Assembly: GCA_031287575.1 (NCBI GenBank)
Contig: JAITSV010000058.1
Coordinates: 123,283-187,282, forward strand
Direction of reading: 5' to 3'
DNA length: 64,000 bases
From: Desulfovibrio sp.
GTDB lineage: Bacteria; Desulfobacterota; Desulfovibrionia; Desulfovibrionales; Desulfovibrionaceae
Of the stretch, positions 16,150 through 24,762 are shown in pieces. The number at the start of each line of letters is the position of its first letter. The first letter of the stretch is position 1. The position numbers and the translations under genes are program-made. Under the pieces are notes generated by a model, which was given only the letters and a program-made list of their open reading frames with translations, had not been told where the DNA came from and searched no databases.

Positions 16150-17967
16150 CTACTGCTCCTCCCGTAGCGCCTTCAGCGAATCGCTGTACGCCCGGAACAG
16201 GTCGGAGCGTTCCAGCAGGCCCAGCACGTCTTCCTCGTTGTCCTTGGAAACCACGGGCAGTTGCGAAAGATCGGTTTCCACGAAGGCCAGCAGGGCGGTG
16301 TACAGGTCGTCGTCCTCGGTCAGGGCGGTCAGGGGCCGGGCCAGGTCACCCGCCAACACCAGGTCGAACAGGTCCGCCTCGTACAGAATGCCGCGCACGT
16401 CCTGCACGGCCAGCAGGCCGTTCAGCCTGCCGTTCATGCCCCGCACCGGAAAGGTGAACGCCCGCGTATTGGCGATGATGTCCGTGAGGGCCTTCAGGGT
16501 CACGTTTTCCTCCACCACCGCCACCCGCCCGCGCGTGTAGCAGTCGCGCACGCGCATGGTGGCCAGCAGGTTCACCGTGGCGTCCTGCAGGTGGGCGGGC
16601 GATTCGAACTTGTTCTCCACCTGGTTCTCGTACAGCGCGGTGCGCCGCCCCAGCAGGATGCACACCGCCGACGACAGCATCAGCGGGGCCAGCAGCCCGT
16701 ACCCCTGGGTGAGTTCGCAGACCATCACCAGCGGCCCGATGGGCGCGTGCGCGATGCCCGCGAAGAATGCGGCCATGCCCACCAGCACGTAGCCGCCGGG
16801 CTGGGTGACCACGTTCGGCTGGATCTGCTGCGCGGCAAACCCCACCACCCCGCCGGTCATGCCGCCCACGAACAGGGCCGGGGCGAACATGCCCCCGCTC
16901 ATGCCGGAGCCCAGGGTCACCGCCGTGGCCAGCGTCTTGCCCAGCAGGATCGTCACCATGGTGACCACGGGCAACTGGCCCAGAATGGCCTGCTCGATCC
17001 ATCCGTAGCCGTCCGACAGCACCGGCGGGTACAGGACGCCGAACAGCCCCATGAGCACCCCGCCAAGGGCCGTGGTCCACATGATGCCCACCCGCGCCCG
17101 CAGCTTGCCGAACACCGAATACTTGAGCACCCGGAAGGTGCGCACGTAGGCCCAGCCGGTGGCCGCGCAGGCCAGCGACAGCAGCAGGTACCACGGCAGT
17201 TCCAGCACCGAGGTGAAGCTGAAGCGCGGAATGCCGAAGATGGGCGCGGTGCCGAACACGAAGGTGAACAGCGAATAGGACACCACCGACGAGAGCACGG
17301 CGGGCAGCAGCGCCTCGGACTCGAAGTCCTCTCGGTACAGCACCTCGATGGCGGTCAGCGCGCCGCCCAGCGGGGCGCGGAACACAGCGCCCAAGCCGCC
17401 TGCCGCCCCCGCCAGCATCAGGATGCGCCGTTCGCGCGGGGAAAGCCCCAGCCGCACGGACAGCCACGAGCCGATGCCCGCCCCGATCTGCGACACCGGC
17501 CCCTCGCGCCCGGCGCTGCCCCCGGCGGCGATGGTGCAGATGGAGGTAAGCCCCTTCAAGACCGGGGCACGGCGGCGGATGACGCCCTTTTCCGCGTGAA
17601 AGGCGCGGATCATGGCATCGGTGCCGTCGGTCATGCCGTCCAGGCTGTTGGGCAGAAAGCGCTGCACCAGCCAGCCGGTGACCAGCCCGGTAATGCCCAG
17701 CGCGGCCACGATGACCCAGGGGCGGTACACCCGCACGGCGGCCTCGGCATGGCCGAACAGCGTTTCCCCGGCCGGGGCGGGCAGCGAAAGCCCGGCCCAG
17801 ACCACCTGGATGTAGTGCTTGCCCGCCTCTATGCCCAGAAAGAACAGGATGGCCGCGCAACCGGACAGCAGCCCCAGCCCCATGCCCAGCACGCCAAGGC
17901 GCACGTAGGCCACGGTGCGGTACAGGCGCAGGAATTCGTGCACGGGTTTCTTGAGCATGCGCAGCAT
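16150..17967 (-). CDS. ClC-family chloride channel/antiporter with two CBS domains
   Basis: A 605-residue inner-membrane protein. About residues 1-450 form the multi-helix ClC core with the selectivity segments GGSAGREGPVSQIG (about 155, holding the gating glutamate) and GSGMSGGMFAPALFVGG (about 352). The C-terminal 150 residues are a CBS pair (MRVRDCYTRGRVAVVEENVT and LARPLTALTEDDDLYTALLA), which in this family bind adenine nucleotides and adjust transport. The ATG at 17967 follows AAGGAAG. It is convergent with the methyltransferase gene. Whether it is a channel or a proton antiporter cannot be told with confidence. Confidence 0.93.
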   Translation of the reverse strand: MLRMLKKPVHEFLRLYRTVAYVRLGVLGMGLGLLSGCAAILFFLGIEAGKHYIQVVWAGLSLPAPAGETLFGHAEAAVRVYRPWVIVAALGITGLVTGWLVQRFLPNSLDGMTDGTDAMIRAFHAEKGVIRRRAPVLKGLTSICTIAAGGSAGREGPVSQIGAGIGSWLSVRLGLSPRERRILMLAGAAGGLGAVFRAPLGGALTAIEVLYREDFESEALLPAVLSSVVSYSLFTFVFGTAPIFGIPRFSFTSVLELPWYLLLSLACAATGWAYVRTFRVLKYSVFGKLRARVGIMWTTALGGVLMGLFGVLYPPVLSDGYGWIEQAILGQLPVVTMVTILLGKTLATAVTLGSGMSGGMFAPALFVGGMTGGVVGFAAQQIQPNVVTQPGGYVLVGMAAFFAGIAHAPIGPLVMVCELTQGYGLLAPLMLSSAVCILLGRRTALYENQVENKFESPAHLQDATVNLLATMRVRDCYTRGRVAVVEENVTLKALTDIIANTRAFTFPVRGMNGRLNGLLAVQDVRGILYEADLFDLVLAGDLARPLTALTEDDDLYTALLAFVETDLSQLPVVSKDNEEDVLGLLERSDLFRAYSDSLKALREEQ

Positions 17968-18149
17968 GGTGCTTCCTTGGTGGACACTTCCGATGCCGGG
18001 GTAACGCGTGCACGCCGTCAACACACAGGCGGGCTGCGCGTTACGGCGGCATGCCGGGCCGCGCGGCACGGAACCGGGCGCGCGGCGGGGCGAAAAATCA
18101 GGCTGGACGGCGGTCCGGCCGGGGCGGCGGGACGCATCCCGCCGGAAAG

Positions 18150-19094
18150 CTACAGGCGCGCGTCGGGCGCGGACAATATCTGCCGGGCCAGGTCCACGTC
18201 GCGGCGGATCTGGGTCACCAGTTCATCCAGGCCGGAGAACTTGCGCTCGTCGCGCAGGCGGTGCACGAACGAAACGCGGATTTCCCAGTCGTAGATGTCG
18301 CGGTCGAAGTCGAGGATGTGCGTTTCCACGCTGAGCCGGGCGTTGTCGAAGGTGGGGTTGTAGCCCACGTTGGTCACGCCCTGGTGCACCTGCCCGTCGA
18401 TCTGCACCCAGGTAGCGTACACGCCGGGCTTGGGCATCAGTTCGTCGCGCGGCTCCATGTTGGCGGTGGGAAAGCCCAGCAGCTTGCCGCCCCTGTCCAT
18501 GCCGCGCACCACCTTGCCCCGGATGGCGTAGAAGCGGTCCATGAGCGGGCGCACGTCCCACACGTCGCCCGCGCGGATCAGGTCGCGGATGCGGGTGGAG
18601 CTGACCACGGCGTCGTTGATGATGACGGGGTCCAGTTGCTCGGTAGCGAAGCCGTACTGTTTGCCCAGACGCTGAAGCAGTTCGAAGTTGCCCTTGCGCC
18701 CCTTGCCCAGCGAAAAATCGTAACCGATGACCAGTTCGCGCGCGTGCAGGGCATCCACCAGCACGCGGCGCACGAACTCTTCCGGCTCCTGCGCGGCCAT
18801 CTCGCGGGTGAAGCGCAGCATCAGGGTCAGGTCCACCCCCAGCGCCTCGAACAGGTCCAGCTTTTTCTCGTAGTCGGTGATCAGCGGCGGGGTGTGCGGC
18901 CCCACCAGCACCCGCAGGGGATGCGGGCAAAAGGTGACCACCACCGAGGGCACGCCCAGCGCGGCGGCCTTGGCCATGACCCGCCCGATGAGCTTGCGGT
19001 GGCCGTTGTGCACGCCGTCGAAGTTGCCGACGGTGACGCAGCTGCCCCGCGAGAGGTCGAGGCTGATTTCCTGTAATTCGCGTGCGATTTCCAT
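18150..19094 (-). CDS. ribF: Bifunctional riboflavin kinase / FAD synthetase
   Basis: RibF phosphorylates riboflavin to FMN and adenylylates it to FAD in the cytoplasm. The 314-residue length is normal. The N-terminal nucleotidyltransferase (about 15-180) has TVGNFDGVHNGHRKLI and the STRIRDLIRAGDV segment. The C-terminal kinase (about 185-310) has GKVVRGMDRGGKLLGFPTAN, which binds phosphate and flavin, and GVTNVGYNPTFDN. The ATG at 19094 gives the standard start MEIARELQEI; its ribosome site is weak. No riboswitch was seen upstream. It has no operon partner. Confidence 0.96.
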   Translation of the reverse strand: MEIARELQEISLDLSRGSCVTVGNFDGVHNGHRKLIGRVMAKAAALGVPSVVVTFCPHPLRVLVGPHTPPLITDYEKKLDLFEALGVDLTLMLRFTREMAAQEPEEFVRRVLVDALHARELVIGYDFSLGKGRKGNFELLQRLGKQYGFATEQLDPVIINDAVVSSTRIRDLIRAGDVWDVRPLMDRFYAIRGKVVRGMDRGGKLLGFPTANMEPRDELMPKPGVYATWVQIDGQVHQGVTNVGYNPTFDNARLSVETHILDFDRDIYDWEIRVSFVHRLRDERKFSGLDELVTQIRRDVDLARQILSAPDARL

Positions 19095-19590
19095 GAATAC
19101 TCGTGACGGCGGAATGGTGCGTGACGCATGCTGGCGGATCGGGCGGCGAGGGGCATGCGGCGCGGGGCCGTGTGAACGGCTGGCGGCGCGGGACCGGCGT
19201 TCCGGCACCGCGCCGTCTCGTGCTACCCCAAACGGGGCGCGGGTTCAAGGGCGGGGCACGGGCAGGCGCAGGGCCGGGGGAATGACGCGGGTGAAGAAAC
19301 GGATACGGGACGAATGCCGGAACGGCCGCGCGGCGAGCAAGGGGAGGACAGGCCGACGTACGGGGCGGCAGACGGGCCGGGGTATGCGACAAGCCAAGGA
19401 GACGGTCAGAGACCATCCGGCAGGACGGCACCGGCAGGCGCATGGCAGGGCGGTCGGCACCACTGCGGGGCACAGGTCCGGCCAAATGCCGGACCCGTGC
19501 CGCGCCAGCCGCCAGTTCCGCTGCCGAATCAGACCGGGCTGGCGCGGACTGGTACCGCACTGGCGTCCGCCATTCATATATATCGGCATC
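19095..19590. other. Non-coding stretch upstream of ribF and tRNA-Leu
   Basis: About 500 nt without a supported gene. Open frames here have no ribosome sites or recognisable products. It probably holds the ribF promoter, but I cannot place one with confidence. Confidence 0.5.
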
Positions 19591-19613
19591 TTTTTTTGCG
19601 CCGGGCAAAAAAA
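19591..19613. terminator. A/T-tract hairpin upstream of tRNA-Leu
   Basis: TTTTTTTGC and GCAAAAAAA form a 9-bp stem around a GCCGG loop. The A and T tracts sit inside the stem, so it could act weakly on either strand. It lies just upstream of the tRNA promoter and may insulate it. Confidence 0.35.
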
Positions 19614-19617
19614 CCGC

Positions 19618-19647
19618 TTGCCAAGCTCACCCTCCTGTGGCTATACG
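19618..19647 (+). promoter_or_regulatory. Sigma-70-type promoter for tRNA-Leu
   Basis: TTGCCA at 19618-19623 and TATACG at 19642-19647 are separated by 18 nt and end 10 nt before the tRNA gene, a normal arrangement for a tRNA promoter. Confidence 0.55.
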
Positions 19648-19657
19648 ACTCCTCCGC

Positions 19658-19744
19658 GCCGAAGTGGTGGAATTGGTAGACACGCTAGGTTCAGGGTCTA
19701 GTTCCCGCAAGGGAGTGGGAGTTCGACTCTCCCCTTCGGCACCA
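19658..19744 (+). tRNA. tRNA-Leu, anticodon CAG
   Basis: A full cloverleaf of 87 nt with encoded CCA. The acceptor arms are GCCGAAG and CTTCGGC. The anticodon stem CTAGG/TCTAG encloses TTCAGGG, giving CAG. A long variable arm (TTCCCGCAAGGGAG) marks a class II tRNA, and the T-loop GTTCGACTC is normal. A terminator follows within 10 nt. Confidence 0.96.
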
Positions 19745-19751
19745 CGAGAAT

Positions 19752-19781
19752 AAAGGGCCGCAACGAAAGTTGCGGCCCTTT
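19752..19781 (+). terminator. Terminator after tRNA-Leu
   Basis: A 13-bp perfect stem starting AAAGGGCCGCAAC with a GAAA tetraloop, followed by CTCATTATC. It is symmetric enough to also serve the convergent sigma-54 activator gene ending at 19912. Confidence 0.85.
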
Positions 19782-19911
19782 CTCATTATCCCAAGCCTGA
19801 CAGGGCAGATCAATCTACCGGACAGAAAAACCACCTGACAGAAAAATTGCCCGGCAGGCCGCATCCCGAAACCGGCACAACGCCGCCCGGCCCGGTCCAC
19901 GCCCACTTCCC

Positions 19912-21069
19912 CTAGAACCGCAACCCGTACTCGCTGAACTTGTAGCGCAGGGTGCGCGGGCTGACGCCCAGCAGGCGCGCGGCCTCGCCCTTGTTGCCGC
20001 CGCTGGCGCGCATGGCCTTCAGGATCACGCGCACCTCGGCTTCGCGCCGGGCCACGTCCAGGCTGAGGTCTTCACCCATGCCCGCCGGGTGCACGGCGTG
20101 GATGGCCAGATCCCCGCCCGGCATGCCGCCACCACCGTTGCCGTTTCCGCCTCCTGCCCCTCCTGACGCACCCCCGGCGTATCCACCCGCCCCGCCAACG
20201 CCCCCAACCCCCGTTGTCCCCAGGGCCACGGCCGACCGCAATTCCAGCGGCAGATGCTCCGGCCCGATGTCTCCATCCGGGGCCAGCAGGGCCAGCCGTT
20301 CCACCAGGTTCTTCAGTTCGCGCACGTTGCCCGGCCACGGGTATCCGCTCAGCCCCGCCTCGGTCTCCGGACGAAAACGCATGCCGTGCCGGTGGTACTT
20401 CTCCGCGTAGTGGGCAAGAAAATGCCGGGCCAGCGGCACGATTTCCTCGCGCCGCGCCCGCAGCGGCGGCAGCGATACCGGGATCACGTTCAGGCGGAAA
20501 AACAGGTCCGCCCGGAACCGCCCCTCGCGCACCATGTCCGGCAATTCGCGGTTGGATGCGGCAATGATGCGCGCCTGGAACGGAATGTCCCGCTGCCCGC
20601 CGATGCGCCGGAACCGCCGCTCTTCCAGCACCCGCAGAAAGTCCGCCTGGTTGGCGGGCGGAATCTCTCCCACCTCGTCCAGAAACAGCGTGCCGTCTCC
20701 GGCCAGTTCGAAACACCCCTGGCTGGTGCGGTGCGCGCCGGTAAAGGCCCCCTGCTCGTGCCCGAAGAACTTGTCCGCGAACAGTTCTCCCTCGTGCACG
20801 CCGCAGTTCACGGCCACGAAAGGCTTGCGCGCCCGCACGCTCATGTCGTGGATGAGCCGCGCGAACAGTTCCTTGCCGGTGCCCGTTTCGCCGTGGATCA
20901 GAATGGGCGCGTCCGACGAGGCCACCTGCACCGCCAGCTGTTTCAGGCGCAGCATGTCCCCGGACAACAGGAGAAACCCTGTTCCGTTCTGCAACGTTTC
21001 GAAATGAGGACCATCCTGGCCATCGCCCGGCAATTTGTTGCCGGTATGCGGAAAATTTCTGCCGTCCAT
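19912..21069 (-). CDS. Sigma-54-dependent activator without a receiver domain
   Basis: A 385-residue AAA+ enhancer-binding protein. The short N-terminus (about 40 residues) has no recognisable sensor. The AAA+ domain (about 40-275) is intact: Walker A GETGTGKELFA, the sigma-54 contact loop GAFTGA (about 106), Walker B LFLDEVGEIP, and arginine-finger region FRADLFFRLNV. A glycine-rich linker (about 285-320, GGAGGYAGGASGGAGGG) leads to a Fis-type helix-turn-helix (GNKGEAARLLGVSPRTLRYK). It is divergent from the TSUP permease gene, whose upstream region holds a candidate sigma-54 promoter, so that operon is its likely target. How it is controlled is not visible, since it lacks a phosphorylation domain. 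Confidence 0.9.
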   Translation of the reverse strand: MDGRNFPHTGNKLPGDGQDGPHFETLQNGTGFLLLSGDMLRLKQLAVQVASSDAPILIHGETGTGKELFARLIHDMSVRARKPFVAVNCGVHEGELFADKFFGHEQGAFTGAHRTSQGCFELAGDGTLFLDEVGEIPPANQADFLRVLEERRFRRIGGQRDIPFQARIIAASNRELPDMVREGRFRADLFFRLNVIPVSLPPLRARREEIVPLARHFLAHYAEKYHRHGMRFRPETEAGLSGYPWPGNVRELKNLVERLALLAPDGDIGPEHLPLELRSAVALGTTGVGGVGGAGGYAGGASGGAGGGNGNGGGGMPGGDLAIHAVHPAGMGEDLSLDVARREAEVRVILKAMRASGGNKGEAARLLGVSPRTLRYKFSEYGLRF

Positions 21070-21115
21070 GTGCGTGAACTAGGCCTTTTCCCTATGTTTG
21101 GCAAGCGCTCATTGA

Positions 21116-21131
21116 TGGCACGAAACTTGTT
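21116..21131 (+). promoter_or_regulatory. Candidate sigma-54 promoter for the TSUP operon
   Basis: TGGCACGAAACTTGTT matches the -24/-12 consensus TGGCACG-N4-TTGCW with one mismatch, T for C in the -12 GC. It lies about 185 nt upstream of the permease ATG, in the divergent region shared with the sigma-54 activator gene. Confidence 0.6.
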
Positions 21132-21317
21132 ACAGCAATCACAAACTCAGGCTCAGCCAGACGAGTGCCCCGATTTTCGGTGTATTGCTGGCAAACTGGA
21201 CGCAACGCGCGCCGCAGCACCGGGCAGGAAGGCCAAACATCCCCCCGGATTGCGGACCGTGATGGCGAGTTGTTGTTTCATCAATGTTTCAATGTTTCAA
21301 AAGGGGACATTACCGAC

Positions 21318-22295
21318 ATGAACACCGCTACCAAAGTCAGGTTCTGGGGCCCGGCGGTCCTTGCGGTCCTGCTCGTGCTGTGCTGGGCCCTTCCCGTGCT
21401 GGCGTCGGGGGGCGACGTCGCCTCCACCGTCGCCGCAGCCATGCCGGCGGACGGCCATCCGTGGTGGTTCTGGCCCACGGCGCTGCTGTTCTTCTGTTTC
21501 GTTCTCGGCATCATCGCCGTGCTCGCGGGCGTGGGCGGCGGCGTGCTGTTCGTGCCGCTGGTCAGCGGGTTCTTTCCGTTCCACCTCGACTTCGTGCGCG
21601 GCGCGGGCCTGCTGGTGGCCCTGGCGGGCGCGCTGGCGGCCGGTCCCGGCCTGCTGAAGCGCAACCTGGCCAGCCTGCGCCTGGCCCTGCCGGTGGCGCT
21701 CATCGCCTCGGCCTGCTCCATCGTGGGCGCCATGGTGGGCCTGGCCCTGCCCACCAACGTGGTGCAGACCTGCCTTGGCGGCACCATCCTGTTCATCGCC
21801 GTGCTGCTGCTGGTGTCCAAGAACACCGTGCGGCCCGAAGTGAAGAAGCAGGACGCCATCAGCGTGGCGCTCGGCATGGACGGCGTGTTCATCGAACCCT
21901 CCACCGGCGAGGTCATCGACTGGAAGACCCACCGCACCCTGCCGGGTCTGTTGCTGTTCATCGTCATCGGCGTCATGGCGGGCATGTTCGGCCTGGGCGC
22001 CGGGTGGGCCAACGTGCCGGTGCTCAACCTGCTCATGGGCGTGCCGCTGAAGGTGGCCGTGGGCACCTCCAAGTTCCTGCTGTCCATCACCGACACCTCG
22101 GCCGCCTGGGTGTACCTGAACCAGGGCTGCGTCATCCCGCTGATGGCCATCCCCTCCATCATCGGCCTGATGCTGGGCTCGTTCGTGGGCGTGCGCCTGC
22201 TGGCCGTGGCCAAGCCCAAGTTCATCCGCTACATGGTCATCGGCGTGCTGCTGTTCTCGGGCAGCAAGGCGCTGATGAAGGGCCTGGGCTTCTAG
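21318..22295 (+). CDS. TSUP-family (TauE/SafE-like) membrane permease
   Basis: A 325-residue inner-membrane protein with about eight to nine helices. The first (AVLAVLLVLCWALPVLASG) may be a signal anchor. The two TSUP repeats show as GVGGGVLFVPLVSGFFPFHL and GLGAGWANVPVLNLLMGVPL, the latter followed by KVAVGTSKFLLSITDTSA. A soluble loop (about 175-215) separates the halves. Family members move sulfite, sulfoacetate or other sulfur and organic anions, so in a sulfate reducer an oxyanion or sulfur compound is plausible; this is inference. A candidate sigma-54 promoter lies upstream. The stop codon is the first base of hairpin element copy B. A small membrane-protein gene follows, likely the same operon. 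Confidence 0.88.
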   Translation: MNTATKVRFWGPAVLAVLLVLCWALPVLASGGDVASTVAAAMPADGHPWWFWPTALLFFCFVLGIIAVLAGVGGGVLFVPLVSGFFPFHLDFVRGAGLLVALAGALAAGPGLLKRNLASLRLALPVALIASACSIVGAMVGLALPTNVVQTCLGGTILFIAVLLLVSKNTVRPEVKKQDAISVALGMDGVFIEPSTGEVIDWKTHRTLPGLLLFIVIGVMAGMFGLGAGWANVPVLNLLMGVPLKVAVGTSKFLLSITDTSAAWVYLNQGCVIPLMAIPSIIGLMLGSFVGVRLLAVAKPKFIRYMVIGVLLFSGSKALMKGLGF

Positions 22296-22439
22296 GGACT
22301 GCCTTCAAATCGTCCTTTCGCCCGCTGGCGTCGTTAAACTGCGCCCGCCATATCGGTCGAATACAACAAGAGTATACTCCCTCATGGCGGGCTTGTTTTC
22401 CTCGCCAGCGAACGAAAATCCTGCTTTGAAGGCAATCCC
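22295..22439 (+). repeat. Large intergenic hairpin element, copy B
   Basis: A 145-nt imperfect inverted repeat with arms of about 40 nt. The left arm starts GGGACTGCCTTCAAATCG and the right ends TGAAGGCAATCCC. It begins at the last base of the TSUP stop codon. The apical region holds AAGAGTATACTCCCTCATGG, where GAGTATACTC is itself a perfect palindrome. This is the cleanest copy. Confidence 0.85.
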
Positions 22440-22560
22440 CAAAATGGTTCGCGGCGCCGCTTGCACAATTAGGCGCCCAGCCCCGACACTGAACGAAAAT
22501 CCTCATCCGGAAGGCGTACCAACCACGCTGAATACCGGAACATCACGGAGGAAACAGACA

Positions 22561-22979
22561 TGTCCAATCAGTCCGTCAAGGCGTCTCCGGAACAGGTGAC
22601 CTACGCCAACCTGCTCTATTACGGCTGCTGGGGGTCGCTGGCCCTCATGGTGGTGACCTACCTCGTCTACGTGCTGGGCATCCTGCCCCCGCACATCCCG
22701 CTGGACGTCATCACCCAGCTGTGGAGCCAGCGCGTGGGCGTGTACCTGGCCCAGGGCAACGTGCCCACCGGCTGGGGATGGGCCGCGCTGGTCGGCCAGG
22801 GCGACTTCCTGAACTTCATCGGCATCGTGCTGCTCGCGGGCATGACCATCATCTGCTACCTCACGCTGATCCCCGCCTTCCTCAAGAAGAAGGAACCGCT
22901 GATGGCCGCCATCGCGGTGCTCGAGGTCATCGTGCTGACCGTGGCGGCTTCCGGCATCTTCGGCGCTGGCGGCCACTAG
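22561..22979 (+). CDS. Small membrane protein, three helices, partner of the TSUP permease
   Basis: The ATG is at 22561, with frame MSNQSVKASPEQVTYANLLY and a GGAGG ribosome site. The 139-residue protein has helices near 22-43, 83-104 and 114-135 and a loop with GILPPHIPLDVITQLW. It resembles the DUF1634 family, which often lies next to TSUP permeases; that name is from memory and not verified. It probably assists or regulates the permease in the inner membrane. The hairpin element copy B separates it from the permease gene, which could give the two genes different RNA levels. Confidence 0.7.
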
Positions 22980-23156
22980 CATTCCGATCTGAAACGCGCC
23001 CGGCACAGCCGCTTGCAAAAATGTGCCGCCCGTGGAACTGCCATGGGCAACGGTCCGGGGTGCGACGCGGCGCCCCGGACCGCAACCCCCAACGCCGGAC
23101 GCCCCGTGTCCCCACCCAGCGCCCGGCATAACGCGCAACGACGGAACAGGTGCTTC

Positions 23157-24761
23157 GTGTCCACGCAGCAGACAGCCCCAGCAGCACAGCACGGCACCCG
23201 GCCCCGCGCCGGGTCGCCCGCACGTCACGGCGCGCCGCCGCTGCCGCACGTGTCGGGTCTTTCGCCCCTGCCGGTGGACCTGGCCGCCATGCTGGACGCC
23301 CTGCCCGTGGGCGTGGCCCTGCTGGACACCGACTGCACCATCCGCCTGATGAACCGCGCGCTGGAAACCCTGACCGGGTTCACCACGGCGGAAGTGCGCG
23401 GCATACCCTGCCGCCACGCCCTGCGCGCCAGCATCTGCCTGCACCGCTGCCCGCTGCGCCGCCCGCTGACCACCGCGTCGGGGGTCACCGTGGCCACGGC
23501 GTCGGGCGCGCATTACGACATGGCCGACGACGGCGACCTGCCCCCGGTTCCGCAGGCCCAGGAAGGCGACATCCTGAACCGTCACCGCCGCCGCATCCCG
23601 GTACGCATGAGCATGTCACCCCTGCGCGATGCCGACGGCCGCGTGGTGGGCTGGCTGCACGCCGTGGAAGACCTGACGCTGGTGCGCGAACTGGAGGAAA
23701 AGACCGCCAAGGGCGAGGCCTTCGGCCCGCTGGTGGGACGCAGCGTGGCCATGGAACGGGTGTTCCAGGCCCTGCCCGCCGTGGCCCAGAACGACGGCCC
23801 CCTGCTGGTCACCGGCGAGACGGGCACCGGCAAGGACACCCTGGCCGAGGCCGTGCACAAGGCGTCTTCCCGCGCCCGCGAGCCGTTCGTGAAGGCCAGC
23901 CTGTCGTCCCTGCCCGAATTCCTGGCCGAATCGGAACTGTTCGGCCACCGCAAGGGGGCCTTCCCCGGCGCGGAAGAAAACAAGCCGGGCCGGTTCCGCA
24001 TGGCCCAGGGCGGCACGCTGTACCTCACCGAGATCGGCGATCTGCCCCTGTCCATCCAGGGCCGCCTGCTGGCCTTCCTGGACGAGGGGGTCATCTACCC
24101 CGTGGGCGCCACCGACCCCGTGGCCTGCGACGTGCGCCTGGTGGTGGCCACCAACCGCGACCCGGAACAGCTGGTGACCGAAGGCCGCCTGCGCGAGGAC
24201 CTGTTCCGCCGCCTGTCCGCCGTGCGCCTGCATCTGCCCCCCCTGCGCGACCGGGGCGAGGACATCGAATTCCTGCTCAACCATTTCATGGGACATTTTG
24301 CCGCGCGGATGAAAAAGACCGTGCGCGGCTGCTCGGGCAAGGCCCTGCGCACCCTGCTGGACTATCCTTTCCCCGGCAACGTGCGCGAGTTGCGCAACAT
24401 CGCCGAATACGCCGTCACCCTGTGCCATGGTGAAACGGTGATGCCCGCGCACCTGCCCGCGTATCTCTTCCAGGCCAAGGCCGAGGCCCGCCGCGCCGAA
24501 CGCGAGCGCAAGGCCGGGCGCGGCATTCCCGGCGCATTCGGCCAGCCGGGCACGTTCGACGCCGCCGACACGGCCGGAGACGCACAGGCCGCCGCCGACA
24601 TGGCCGAACCCCTGGCCCGGGCCAGTGTCAGCGACCTGGAGCGCCGCCTCATCGCCGACGCCCTGCAACGCACCGGCAACCGCCGGGGCGAGGCAGCCGA
24701 ACTGCTGGGCTGGGGCCGTTCCACCCTGTGGCGCAAGATGAAACAGTACGGGATGTGCTGA
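23157..24761 (+). CDS. PAS/AAA+ sigma-54-activator-like regulator with altered key motifs
   Basis: A 534-residue regulator from GTG 23157, chosen for an ACAGG site and because the PAS domain begins soon after; an ATG at 23043 is possible. The PAS domain (about 35-185) carries the cysteine cluster CRHALRASICLHRCPLRR, which could bind a metal cluster or sense redox. The AAA+ domain (about 205-430) has a normal Walker A (GETGTGKDTLAEAVH), but GAFTGA reads GAFPGA (about 268), and Walker B reads LYLTEIGD with Thr for the usual Asp (about 288). A Fis-type helix-turn-helix closes it (RRGEAAELLGWGRSTLWRK). Both changes hit residues that sigma-54 activators need, so it may not drive sigma-54 in the usual way. 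It starts a run of signalling genes. Confidence 0.88.
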   Translation: MSTQQTAPAAQHGTRPRAGSPARHGAPPLPHVSGLSPLPVDLAAMLDALPVGVALLDTDCTIRLMNRALETLTGFTTAEVRGIPCRHALRASICLHRCPLRRPLTTASGVTVATASGAHYDMADDGDLPPVPQAQEGDILNRHRRRIPVRMSMSPLRDADGRVVGWLHAVEDLTLVRELEEKTAKGEAFGPLVGRSVAMERVFQALPAVAQNDGPLLVTGETGTGKDTLAEAVHKASSRAREPFVKASLSSLPEFLAESELFGHRKGAFPGAEENKPGRFRMAQGGTLYLTEIGDLPLSIQGRLLAFLDEGVIYPVGATDPVACDVRLVVATNRDPEQLVTEGRLREDLFRRLSAVRLHLPPLRDRGEDIEFLLNHFMGHFAARMKKTVRGCSGKALRTLLDYPFPGNVRELRNIAEYAVTLCHGETVMPAHLPAYLFQAKAEARRAERERKAGRGIPGAFGQPGTFDAADTAGDAQAAADMAEPLARASVSDLERRLIADALQRTGNRRGEAAELLGWGRSTLWRKMKQYGMC

Positions 24762-24762
24762 T

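Noticed and set aside
18150..19657. FMN riboswitch upstream of ribF
   Set aside because: No conserved FMN-box segments were visible between the ribF start and the tRNA.
22384..22599. Small ORFs inside the hairpin elements starting MAGLFSSPANENP (copy B), MAALFSLPTNENP (copy C at 28598) and [13 protein letters not shown] (copy D, minus strand)
   Set aside because: The similar peptides come from conserved DNA arms. No ribosome site precedes the ATG, the frames diverge right after the element, and copy E has no start codon.
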